From NCBI RefSeq assembly GCF_937138205.1, contig NZ_CAKZOT010000074.1:1-38076 (forward strand): a stretch of DNA of 38,076 nt. The letters are read 5' to 3'. Below, in pieces: positions 31,475 to 38,076 of this stretch. The DNA comes from an uncultured Rhodospira sp. GTDB lineage: Bacteria; Pseudomonadota; Alphaproteobacteria; Rhodospirillales; Rhodospirillaceae. The notes under the pieces are model-generated. The model saw only the letters and a list, made by a program, of their open reading frames with translations. It did not search any database and was not told the DNA's origin. The stretch's first letter is position 1. Every line of letters begins with the position of its first letter. A program made the translations under genes and the position numbers.

Positions 31475-31558
31475 GTGAACACCTTATCATGGGCACCGTC
31501 CGCATCGCCGCTCAGGCGCGCGTTCCCTGGTGCCCCTCGCAGTTCGGGAGGCCAATCC

Positions 31559-33088
31559 TTGTCTCGTCAAATCCCCGCCCCGTCCGCCGCGCGCGTCCTG
31601 CCCGGCCAGGAGTCACCGCGCCGCGCGGCGATCCGACGCATCGTCGCGACCCTCGTCGTTCTGACCGCGCTTGTCCTGGCCATCACGCCGGCGCTCGCGC
31701 AATCGCGGCCGGCCCCGGACGGCTTCGCCGACATGGCCGAGCGCCTGCTGCCCTCGGTGGTCAACATCTCGACCACGCAGACGGTCAGCGCGGAACGCGG
31801 CCCGTCCATCCCCAATTTCCCCGAGGGCTCGCCCTTCCGCGATTTCTTCGAGGAGTTCTTCGATAATCACGGCCGGCCCATGCCGGGACCCCGGCAGGCG
31901 ACCTCGCTGGGCTCGGGCTTCATCATCGACGAGTCCGGCTACATCGTCACCAACACGCACGTCATCGCCGACGCCGACGAGGTGACCGTAACCCTGTTCG
32001 ACGACACGGCCCTGAAGGCCGAGATCGTCGGCCGCGACCCGAAGACGGATATCGCCCTGCTGAAGGTCGAGCCGGACCGCGATCTGCCGGCCGTGCCCTG
32101 GGGCGATTCCGACGCCTCGCGGGTCGGTGACTGGGTGGTGGCCATCGGCAACCCGTTCGGCCTGGGCGGCTCGGTCACGGCCGGGATCATCTCGGCGCGC
32201 GCCCGCGACATCAACGCCGGGCCGTACGACAACTTCATCCAGACCGATGCCTCGATCAACCGGGGGAACTCCGGGGGACCGTTGTTCAACCTTGACGGCC
32301 AGGTCATCGGCATCAACACCGCGATCTTCAGCCCCTCGGGCGGCAGCGTCGGCATCGGCTTCGCCGTGCCCGCCAACCTCGCCAAGCAGGTCATCAGCGA
32401 CCTGAAGGAATACGGCCGCACCCGGCGCGGCTGGCTGGGCGTGCGGATCCAGACGGTCACCCCGGAAATTGCCGAGAGCCTGGGCATGGAGGACGCGCGG
32501 GGCGCCCTGGTGGCCTCGGTCACCAACGATGGTCCGGCGCAAGAGGCAGGCCTGCGGGCGGGCGACGTGATCCTGTCGTTCAATGACCGCGACATCGATG
32601 AAATGCGCCAGCTGCCGCGCATCGTCGCCGAAACCGAGGTCGGCGCGACGGTCCCGGTCGAGATCTGGCGCGACGGCGATCTGACAAACGTCAAGGTCGA
32701 ACTGGGTGAACTGGAGGCGGCCGAGGATCAGGGCCTGCTCGCCTCGGAAACGCCGCATCCGGGGATGCCCGGTGGCGAGAGCGAAGGCGGCGGCGCCGAC
32801 GTGCTCGGCATGACCCTGCAACCACTGACCCCCGACCTGGCGCGCGAGTTCGGCCTGTCGGAGTCGGCCGGTGGCGTCGTCATTACCAGCGTGGGCCCCG
32901 ACAGCGATGCCGCGCGCAAGGGCCTTGAGCCCGGCCACGTCATCGTCGAGGTCAACCAGACGCCGGTGAGTTCGGTCGGTGACGTGCAGACGGCGCTGGA
33001 CCAAGCGCGCGAGGCGGGCCGTACCTCCGTGCTGATGCTGGTGCAGCGCGACGAGGCCATGTCGTTCCTGGCCCTGAAGCTGGGGTAA
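31559..33088 (+). CDS. Periplasmic serine protease/chaperone DegP (Do/HtrA family)
   Basis: Do-family proteases degrade or refold damaged envelope proteins. The 509-residue protein has an N-terminal membrane/signal segment (VATLVVLTALVLAITPALA, about 24-42), a trypsin-like domain with the triad His134 (TNTHV), Asp164 (KTDIALL) and Ser238 (GNSGGP), and two PDZ domains (about 275-370 and 415-505; GWLGVRI and GMTLQPL at their starts). The start is TTG at 31559, chosen because GGGAGG lies 7 bases upstream and the signal segment then sits near the N-terminus; no ATG is nearby. It could be a DegP, DegQ or MucD orthologue. Confidence 0.93.
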   Translation: MSRQIPAPSAARVLPGQESPRRAAIRRIVATLVVLTALVLAITPALAQSRPAPDGFADMAERLLPSVVNISTTQTVSAERGPSIPNFPEGSPFRDFFEEFFDNHGRPMPGPRQATSLGSGFIIDESGYIVTNTHVIADADEVTVTLFDDTALKAEIVGRDPKTDIALLKVEPDRDLPAVPWGDSDASRVGDWVVAIGNPFGLGGSVTAGIISARARDINAGPYDNFIQTDASINRGNSGGPLFNLDGQVIGINTAIFSPSGGSVGIGFAVPANLAKQVISDLKEYGRTRRGWLGVRIQTVTPEIAESLGMEDARGALVASVTNDGPAQEAGLRAGDVILSFNDRDIDEMRQLPRIVAETEVGATVPVEIWRDGDLTNVKVELGELEAAEDQGLLASETPHPGMPGGESEGGGADVLGMTLQPLTPDLAREFGLSESAGGVVITSVGPDSDAARKGLEPGHVIVEVNQTPVSSVGDVQTALDQAREAGRTSVLMLVQRDEAMSFLALKLG

Positions 33089-33114
33089 CAGCGGGTCGAT
33101 TTCGTCCCCCGCTG
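33089..33114. terminator. Hairpin immediately after degP
   Basis: CAGCGGG (33089-33095) and CCCGCTG (33108-33114) form a 7-bp stem starting right after the stop codon, followed by GTTTGC. Confidence 0.45.
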
Positions 33115-33130
33115 GTTTGCAACCGAGTGG

Positions 33131-33153
33131 GGCGGGGGGGCACCCCCCCCGCC
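33131..33153. terminator. G-run/C-run hairpin between convergent degP and phnN
   Basis: GGCGGGGGGG (33131-33140) pairs with CCCCCCCGCC (33144-33153), a 10-bp pure G:C stem in the convergent gap. It can end transcripts from either side. The G-run is also a likely slippage or quadruplex-prone tract. Confidence 0.5.
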
Positions 33154-33219
33154 GCTCCGCAAGGATGCATCGAAAGGTCCGGAGAGGGCCGGCCCGGTCC
33201 TGGATCCGAAGGGCACTGC

Positions 33220-33840
33220 TCACGAAGGCTCGAACGCCAGCGTTCGCCGGCTCGCCTCGGCGACGGCTTCGATCAGCGCCATCAGGCGTGAGCCGCCGTT
33301 TTCGATCGACCCGGTGTTGTCCACGGTCGCCAGCAGGGGATGCTCGACCGCCAGGGCGTTTGTGCGGTGCAGCCGGTCCTCGATCTCCGCCTCGGTCTCC
33401 CGGCCCCGGGCCTGCAGGCGTTGCCGCAGCACATCGGGCGCGACCGTGATCAGCACCGGCCGGAGATCGGGGTAGCGTTCGGCCGCCGCCGGCAGGTGCT
33501 CGCGCGAGCCGTTGACCACCACGGTCAGGCCGGCGGCCCGCCACAAGTCGATCTCGATGCCGATGCCGTACCGCAAGCCGTGGCCCTGCCACGTCATGGT
33601 GAACAGCCCGGCCGCGCGGCGGGTCTCGAACTCATCAACGCTGAGCGGGACATGGGCCTCGCCCACGGAGCCGTTGCGCCGCGTGATGTAACGGTGCGCG
33701 AAGGCAATCGGCAGGTCGGGCCGCAGCGCGTTGATGCGGCCGCGCACCCAGTCGATCAGGGTATCCTTGCCGGCGCCCGAGGCGCCGATGACGTAGACCA
33801 GTCCGCCGCGGCGCGGCGTGTCCGTGCTGGCAGTGCCCAT
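33220..33840 (-). CDS. phnN: Ribose 1,5-bisphosphokinase PhnN
   Basis: PhnN phosphorylates ribose 1,5-bisphosphate to PRPP, the last step of C-P lyase phosphonate breakdown. The 206-residue guanylate-kinase-fold protein has a P-loop GASGAGKDT (19-27), FAHRYITRR and FTMTWQGHGLRYGIG, which mark PhnN rather than Gmk. None of the other phn genes (phnG-M) is present in the window, so it may serve PRPP salvage alone. It follows the TIM-barrel gene after 7 bp, which implies a two-gene operon. Confidence 0.9.
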   Translation of the reverse strand: MGTASTDTPRRGGLVYVIGASGAGKDTLIDWVRGRINALRPDLPIAFAHRYITRRNGSVGEAHVPLSVDEFETRRAAGLFTMTWQGHGLRYGIGIEIDLWRAAGLTVVVNGSREHLPAAAERYPDLRPVLITVAPDVLRQRLQARGRETEAEIEDRLHRTNALAVEHPLLATVDNTGSIENGGSRLMALIEAVAEASRRTLAFEPS

Positions 33841-33847
33841 GCGCCAC

Positions 33848-34789
33848 CTATTCCGCCGCGACCGGATCGGCGCGGTGCCGGTCCGGCAGCAGGGCGAGGG
33901 CGCGCGCCCGGTCCAGGCTGGCCGCGATCGCCTCGTGGGTGGCGAAGGATGGGGCGATCTCCAGGGTCAGACTGGTCCCGGCCGGCAGCGGCAGGCCGGT
34001 GAGCAGCCGTTCCCAGGGCAGCGACCCCTCGCCGAGCGGCAGGTGCAGGTCCCCCATGCCGTAGGCAAGCTCCTCGCCGTCGCCCGGGCGCGGCAGGGTG
34101 GGCACGCGGCCGAACGAGTCGTGCAGGTGCAGGTGCCGTGTCACCGGCGCCAGGGCGCGCACCTGCTCGACCGGGTCCACGCCGAGGTGGGGACTGGAGA
34201 CGCAGGCGTGGCTGAAGTCGATGGTCGCCGCCAGGTTCGGGTGATCCACCGCGCGCACCTGGTCGCGCACGCTGACGCAGTCGATGCCGTGATTGAGCAA
34301 CGCGCCGCTCAGGAGCTCTGGAATGACCGGCATGTTCTCCAGCGCCAGGATGACGTCGGTCTCGGCTGCTCGCGCCGCCAGGGCGCGCAGGCCGTCGCGC
34401 TCCATCGCCATCAGGCGGTCGCGTTCGACCAGCAGGCGGCGGCCGTCGACCCAGCCGGGATGGACCACCATGCAATGGGCACCCAGGGCGGCGCAGATGT
34501 CGATGCTGGCGCCGCCGACCGCCTGGTGCAGGTCGGCGTGGACGTCGTCCATGAAGTTCAGGCCCAGGGGGGCATGGATCGTGACCCCCAAAGTGCGCCC
34601 GACGAACGCGTCCGCCAGCCGCTGAAGGCGGGCGTCGCAAACCCGTCCGTTGGCGATCAGCCCGGCAAGGGCGGGATTGATCTCGACGTGGTCGGCGCCC
34701 AGCGACTCCAGCAGGTCGAGGGATTCGGTCACCTCCCGGGGGTCATATCGGGGCAGCATGACGCCGATGCTTGAGATTGTCCTCGCCAT
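33848..34789 (-). CDS. Xylose-isomerase-like TIM-barrel protein
   Basis: The 313-residue protein belongs to the sugar phosphate isomerase/epimerase (AP-endonuclease family 2) superfamily. Typical metal-site strands are visible: VEINPALAG, VTIHAPLG, MVVHPGWVDG, LALENMP, IDFSHACVS, HLHLHDSFG and LTLEIAPS. Glu, His and Asp ligands are in place, so it is probably an active metalloenzyme; the substrate is not predictable. ATG at 34789 follows GGAG; GTG three codons earlier is an alternative. It is the first gene of a pair with phnN, so a ribose- or phosphonate-derived sugar phosphate is a reasonable guess. Confidence 0.82.
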   Translation of the reverse strand: MARTISSIGVMLPRYDPREVTESLDLLESLGADHVEINPALAGLIANGRVCDARLQRLADAFVGRTLGVTIHAPLGLNFMDDVHADLHQAVGGASIDICAALGAHCMVVHPGWVDGRRLLVERDRLMAMERDGLRALAARAAETDVILALENMPVIPELLSGALLNHGIDCVSVRDQVRAVDHPNLAATIDFSHACVSSPHLGVDPVEQVRALAPVTRHLHLHDSFGRVPTLPRPGDGEELAYGMGDLHLPLGEGSLPWERLLTGLPLPAGTSLTLEIAPSFATHEAIAASLDRARALALLPDRHRADPVAAE

Positions 34790-34955
34790 CGTCCTCACTC
34801 CACTGGTCCGTCGGTAACCCGAGGGCCGCCGTCGCGGCTCCGGTCGAACGCGCTCCGGACAGACCTGTTTGATGGTTCACCGGATGGTGCCGGTATATAG
34901 GGACCGAAGCCTTCGGCCCACCGCGGCGACGAAGAATGTTTTGTTGCGCGCGCCG

Positions 34956-35990
34956 TCACGACGACGGCGCGGCGCGGCCCGAACGGGGCGCCGCCGCGCG
35001 CCGCAGACGGTCATTGAGCGCCTGGCCGAGGCCATAGTGGGGAATCGGCGCCACGGCAATGCCCGCATAGGCAGGGCTGTCCAGCGTGCGGAGCATGGCG
35101 AACAGGTTGCGGGCCGCTTCCGCGAGGTCCCCGGCGGGGCTGAGGTCGAGCGTCGCCCCTGGGGTGCCGCCGAAGCCCAGCAGGGCCTCGCCGGGATGCG
35201 CCGCCGTGGCGTGCAGTCGTACCGGCAACGCCGGCGCGTAGTGGCTGGACAGCAGGCCGGGCGAGGCGAGGGGGGCGTCCTCACGGGCGTCCTCACGGGC
35301 TGCCACCGCGATGCCCAGGGTGGCCTCAATGGCCTCCCGAGTCACGCCGCCGGGGCGCAGCAGGCGGGGGTGTGGGCCGCTGACGTCCAGGACGGTCGAC
35401 TCCACACCGACACGGCAGGGGCCACCGTCCAGGATCAGCGCCGGTTTCGGCCCCGGACCGTCGGCCAGGTCGGCCAGGACATGGGCGGCGGTGGTCGGGC
35501 TGACCGCCCCGGACCGGTTGGCGCTGGGGGCCGCGACGGGCACCGCCGCGGCCCGCAACAGGGCCAGGGCGACCGGATGGGCCGGGGCGCGCAGGGCGAC
35601 GGTGGCGCCGCCCGCTGACACGCGCGCGGACAGGGGAGAGTCAGGCCGCCGGCGCACCACCAGGGTGAGCGGTCCGGGCCAGAAGGCGGCCGCCAGGGGG
35701 GCGGCCGCCGTGGGAAGCGCCGCCAGGGGGGCGGCCGCCGCCAGGTCCGGAACATGCACGATGCAGGGGTTGGTGTCGGGGCGGCCCTTGGCGGCGTAAA
35801 TGCTGGCGACGGCGATGTCGGATCGCGCGTCCGCCCCCAGCCCATAGACGGTCTCGGTCGGAAACACGACCAGGCGACCGGCGCGCAGGGCGGCGGCCGC
35901 GTCTTCTATGGCCTCCGTCGTGGCCGGGCGCAGGATGGCACCGGCGGGGTCGGCGGGCGGGGCTGGGGGGGCGTCGGACTGGGGCATCAT
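34956..35990 (-). CDS. L-threonylcarbamoyladenylate synthase TsaC/Sua5
   Basis: This enzyme makes threonylcarbamoyl-AMP from Thr, bicarbonate and ATP for tRNA t6A. The 344-residue protein is the long Sua5 form: a YrdC domain (about 18-205) with VVFPTETVYGLGADA, the AAKGRPDTNP motif (from residue 66), FWPGPLTLV, APSANRSGAVSPTTA and ESTVLDVSG, then a linker ending SSHYAPALPV and a Rossmann-like Sua5 domain to the end. ATG at 35990 or 35987 gives the family N-terminus. The DAREDA repeat in the linker is a short local duplication. Confidence 0.93.
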   Translation of the reverse strand: MMPQSDAPPAPPADPAGAILRPATTEAIEDAAAALRAGRLVVFPTETVYGLGADARSDIAVASIYAAKGRPDTNPCIVHVPDLAAAAPLAALPTAAAPLAAAFWPGPLTLVVRRRPDSPLSARVSAGGATVALRAPAHPVALALLRAAAVPVAAPSANRSGAVSPTTAAHVLADLADGPGPKPALILDGGPCRVGVESTVLDVSGPHPRLLRPGGVTREAIEATLGIAVAAREDAREDAPLASPGLLSSHYAPALPVRLHATAAHPGEALLGFGGTPGATLDLSPAGDLAEAARNLFAMLRTLDSPAYAGIAVAPIPHYGLGQALNDRLRRAAAPRSGRAAPSS

Positions 35991-36068
35991 GGCGAGCCGG
36001 ATGGACGAGCGTGCGAAACGGGGGCGGTCTCTCGCTCCACTACCACACTCTGTCCACGGATACACCAC

Positions 36069-36098
36069 GGGGACCCTGGCTGATCGACCGGGGTCCCC
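36069..36098. terminator. Hairpin between lapA and tsaC
   Basis: GGGGACCC (36069-36076) and GGGTCCCC (36091-36098) form a perfect 8-bp stem. It lies about 120 bp downstream of the lapA stop (minus strand) and 79 bp upstream of the tsaC start. There is no U-run; it could end the rpsA-ihfB-lapA message. Confidence 0.4.
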
Positions 36099-36221
36099 GC
36101 GTGCGGTCAAGCTATACACAAGACAAACCATATCCTTCGGCGATTGCGTCTCCACGCTTACGGAGCCGCCATCACCGGGTCTTGTTCGGAAGAGATCGCG
36201 GCCGGATTCGCGGGCCCGATC

Positions 36222-36533
36222 CTATCCCTTGGCTTTGCCCTCGGCACGCTCAGCGCGCGCGACGGCGGATTGGAGTTCGCGGCGGCATGTGTTGAGGTCG
36301 CGGCGGTACTGACGCATCTGCCGGCGGGTGCCACCGCCGGTCAACGACGTCAGGAACACGCCGATGATGAAACCGGCCAAGAGAGCGCCCTCGACCGCCC
36401 AGTACAGCGGAATCGCCACGTCATACTCGGTCGGCCACAGGTCGAGCGTGACCGGAGCCTGATTGGAAACGGCGAAAAACACGCAGATGATGATGACCGG
36501 CAGGCCGATCAGCCAAGCGAAGAATTTGAACAC
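36222..36533 (-). CDS. LapA-domain membrane protein
   Basis: The 103-residue protein has two membrane helices (about 5-24 and 43-64) joined by SNQAPVTLDLWPTEYDVAIP, the LapA/DUF1049 pattern, and a basic, coiled C-terminal tail (about 69-103) in the cytoplasm. LapA proteins are linked to lipopolysaccharide assembly and FtsH regulation in enterobacteria; the alphaproteobacterial role is less clear. The start is GTG at 36533, eight bases after AGGA. It is third in the conserved order rpsA, ihfB, lapA. Confidence 0.9.
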   Translation of the reverse strand: MFKFFAWLIGLPVIIICVFFAVSNQAPVTLDLWPTEYDVAIPLYWAVEGALLAGFIIGVFLTSLTGGGTRRQMRQYRRDLNTCRRELQSAVARAERAEGKAKG

Positions 36534-36744
36534 GGGTCGCGTCCTGTTCTTGAGTGTTGCCAGCCCCCGTGCACGGTGGTACAGGCTGCCCGCGCCACCG
36601 TGCCTCGGCGCCCCTCATGTGGTGACCGCGCCCTGCGGCTCGGCACCGTGCCCGGAAAACACGCACACGACCAATGCGCTCCAGTCCGACAGACCCTGGT
36701 CACGCACGATCGCCCGGTGATCTCGTTTCGGGCCGGTGTCCAGT

Positions 36745-37038
36745 CTACGAGACAGGATCGCCTCCGTTCAACAATTCCCTTAGCTGCTTTCCGGTCTTGA
36801 AGTAGGGTGCCGCCTTGGCCTCAACCTTGACGGTCTCACCCGTGCGCGGGTTTCGCCCAATCCGCGAGTCGCGGTGTTTGACCGAAAAGGCGCCGAAACC
36901 GCGCAATTCCACCCGGTCGCCGCGCGCCAGGGCGCTGGCGATTTCCTCGAAGATCGTGGAAACAATGCGTTCGACGTCACGCTGATACAAATGCGGGTTC
37001 AGTTCCGCGATGCGCGCGATCAACTCGGACTTCGTCAT
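36745..37038 (-). CDS. ihfB: Integration host factor subunit beta
   Basis: IHF-beta pairs with IHF-alpha to bend DNA at specific sites in recombination, replication and transcription. The 97-residue protein has the DNABII fold: an N-terminal [16 protein letters not shown] helix pair, [14 protein letters not shown], the beta-arm with the intercalating Pro in IGRNPRTGE, and [13 protein letters not shown] at the end. [16 protein letters not shown] is typical of the beta subunit. It follows rpsA after a 261-bp gap, a conserved order. Confidence 0.95.
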   Translation of the reverse strand: MTKSELIARIAELNPHLYQRDVERIVSTIFEEIASALARGDRVELRGFGAFSVKHRDSRIGRNPRTGETVKVEAKAAPYFKTGKQLRELLNGGDPVS

Positions 37039-37084
37039 CCTGTGAACCCCATAGACCCAGGGTCGGGACGGCTGTCGCGACTCG

Positions 37085-37099
37085 GATTCGGCCCGAATC
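37085..37099. promoter_or_regulatory. Palindrome upstream of ihfB
   Basis: GATTCG-GCC-CGAATC is a perfect 6+3+6 inverted repeat about 47 bp before the ihfB start. It may be a leader hairpin or binding site. Confidence 0.25.
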
Positions 37100-37227
37100 G
37101 GATGTCACCGCCCGAAGAGACCCCAAATTGCCAAAGGGTTGCCGGCAGGTCAAGATAACGTCTTCCACAAGAACGATTTTTTCCCTCTGGGGCCGGGGCG
37201 GGCACGTTGGCACCCTCTGAATGCGCA

Positions 37228-37260
37228 CGCGGCGACCCGACCATTGGCCGAATCGCCGCG
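37228..37260 (-). terminator. Hairpin downstream of rpsA
   Basis: CGCGGCGA (37228-37235) and TCGCCGCG (37253-37260) form a perfect 8-bp stem with a 17-nt loop, about 40 bp after the rpsA stop on the minus strand. There is no U-run, so it may be an attenuating or protecting stem rather than a full terminator. Confidence 0.35.
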
Positions 37261-37299
37261 CTTAAGGACCCCAAAGCTCAGCCATGAAGGGGTCAGGCC

Positions 37300-38076
37300 T
37301 TACTCGTCCTCGCCCTTCTTCTCCTGCTGCGCCTGTTTCAGGGCCGCGCCGAGGATGTCACCGAGCGAGGCGCCGGAATCGGTCGTGCCGTAGTTCGCCA
37401 TGGCCTGCTTTTCCTCGTCCATCTCGCGCGCCTTGATGGACAGGCCGATCCGGCGGTTCGCCTTATCGATGTTGGTGACCTTGGCGTCCACCTTCTCGCC
37501 GACGGCGAACCGTTCCGGCCGCTGGTCGCCTCGGTCGCGCGCCAGATCGCCCTTGCGGATGAAGCCGATGGCACCGTCCACCTCGACCTCGATCCCGTTG
37601 TCCTGGACCTGGGTGACGACGCCGGTGACGGTCTGGCCCTTGCGCAGCTCGGCGGTGGCGGCGGAGTACGGATCCTCGCCCAGTTGCTTGATGCCCAGGC
37701 TGATGCGCTCCTTGTCGACGTCGACGTCGAGCACCTTGGCCTTGACCACGTCGCCCTTGGAATAGTCCTTGACCGCCTCGTCGCCGGACCGGCTCCAGTC
37801 CAGGTCGGACAGGTGCACCATGCCGTCGATCTCGCCGGGCAGGCCGATGAACAGGCCGAACTCGGTGATGTTCTTGATCTCGCCCTCGACCTCGGATCCC
37901 TGCGGGAACTTCTCCAGGAAGTCCGACCACGGATTGCCCATGGTCTGCTTCAGGCCGAGCGAGATGCGGCGCTTGTCCGGGTCCACGTCCAGGATCATGA
38001 CGTTCACTTCCTGGCTGGTGGAGACGATCTTGCCCGGATGGACGTTCTTCTTGGTCCAGCTCATCTCGGAGACGTG
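37300..38076 (-). CDS. rpsA: 30S ribosomal protein S1, C-terminal part
   Basis: S1 binds mRNA and delivers it to the 30S subunit. The window holds the last 258 codons; the gene continues past the right edge. Two full S1 (OB-fold) repeats are visible: one starting GSEVEGEIKNITEFGLFIGL and one starting GQTVTGVVTQVQDNGIEVEV. The end of a preceding repeat (HVSEMSWTKKNVHPG, RISLGLKQT) is also present. The acidic/Gln tail ending QAQQEKKGEDE is typical of alphaproteobacterial S1. It is upstream of ihfB on the same strand. Confidence 0.97.
   Translation of the reverse strand, partial: HVSEMSWTKKNVHPGKIVSTSQEVNVMILDVDPDKRRISLGLKQTMGNPWSDFLEKFPQGSEVEGEIKNITEFGLFIGLPGEIDGMVHLSDLDWSRSGDEAVKDYSKGDVVKAKVLDVDVDKERISLGIKQLGEDPYSAATAELRKGQTVTGVVTQVQDNGIEVEVDGAIGFIRKGDLARDRGDQRPERFAVGEKVDAKVTNIDKANRRIGLSIKAREMDEEKQAMANYGTTDSGASLGDILGAALKQAQQEKKGEDE

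Noticed and set aside
22115-35990. tsaE and tsaC in one window as a t6A gene cluster
   Set aside because: They are about 12 kb apart in separate operons with unrelated genes between; proximity is probably chance.

Overview
This is a GC-rich (about 70% G+C) alphaproteobacterial chromosome segment. Gene content points to Rhodospirillales/Rhodospirillaceae: DUF1476 next to purC/purS/purQ/purL, the tsaE-amgK-murU-addB-addA string, divergent sdhE/recG, and rpsA-ihfB-lapA. I cannot fix the genus from the sequence. No tRNA, rRNA, CRISPR array, integrase or transposase is visible.

Layout. (A) 1-1344: an accessory left end. It holds two dispersed palindromic repeats, an AT-rich HNH-endonuclease-like gene, and a 171-bp diverged second copy of the purL 3' end. 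(B) 1345-1907: a hicB-hicA toxin-antitoxin module lying between the two purL ends. (C) 1908-4807: purL and purQ. (D) 4808-8330: an insertion that splits the purine cluster. It carries an Xre/MbcA-like antitoxin with a RES toxin on the plus strand, and a secreted von Willebrand A protein with tandem repeats on the minus strand. (E) 8331-11312: purS, purC, a small HTH protein, an NRDE protein and DUF1476. (F) 11710-22594: recN on the plus strand, converging on a minus-strand operon transcribed tsaE, amgK, murU, addB, addA. A GTCATTGCGAG-type palindrome sits between addB and addA, and addB seems to use an ACG start codon. (G) 22735-28155: a thioredoxin-reductase-like ferredoxin-NADP reductase, an unknown secreted protein, an OmpA-family porin, a universal stress protein and SdhE. 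(H) 28257-33088: recG, a VPLPA-CTERM exported protein and a DegP/Do protease. (I) 33220-38076: phnN with a TIM-barrel isomerase-like gene, tsaC/Sua5, lapA, ihfB and the 3' part of rpsA.

Functional themes. De novo purine synthesis: PurC, and FGAM synthase made of PurS, PurQ and the short PurL. Recombination and break repair: RecN, AddAB, RecG, IHF-beta. Cell-wall recycling: AmgK and MurU turn MurNAc into UDP-MurNAc. tRNA t6A modification: TsaC and TsaE. Envelope and stress: DegP, OmpA, LapA, UspA.

The most unusual region is the purine locus. purQL is bracketed by two unrelated type II toxin-antitoxin modules. One of them lies between two purL 3' ends that differ mainly at synonymous positions, which points to an integration event that rebuilt the end of purL with DNA from a diverged relative.
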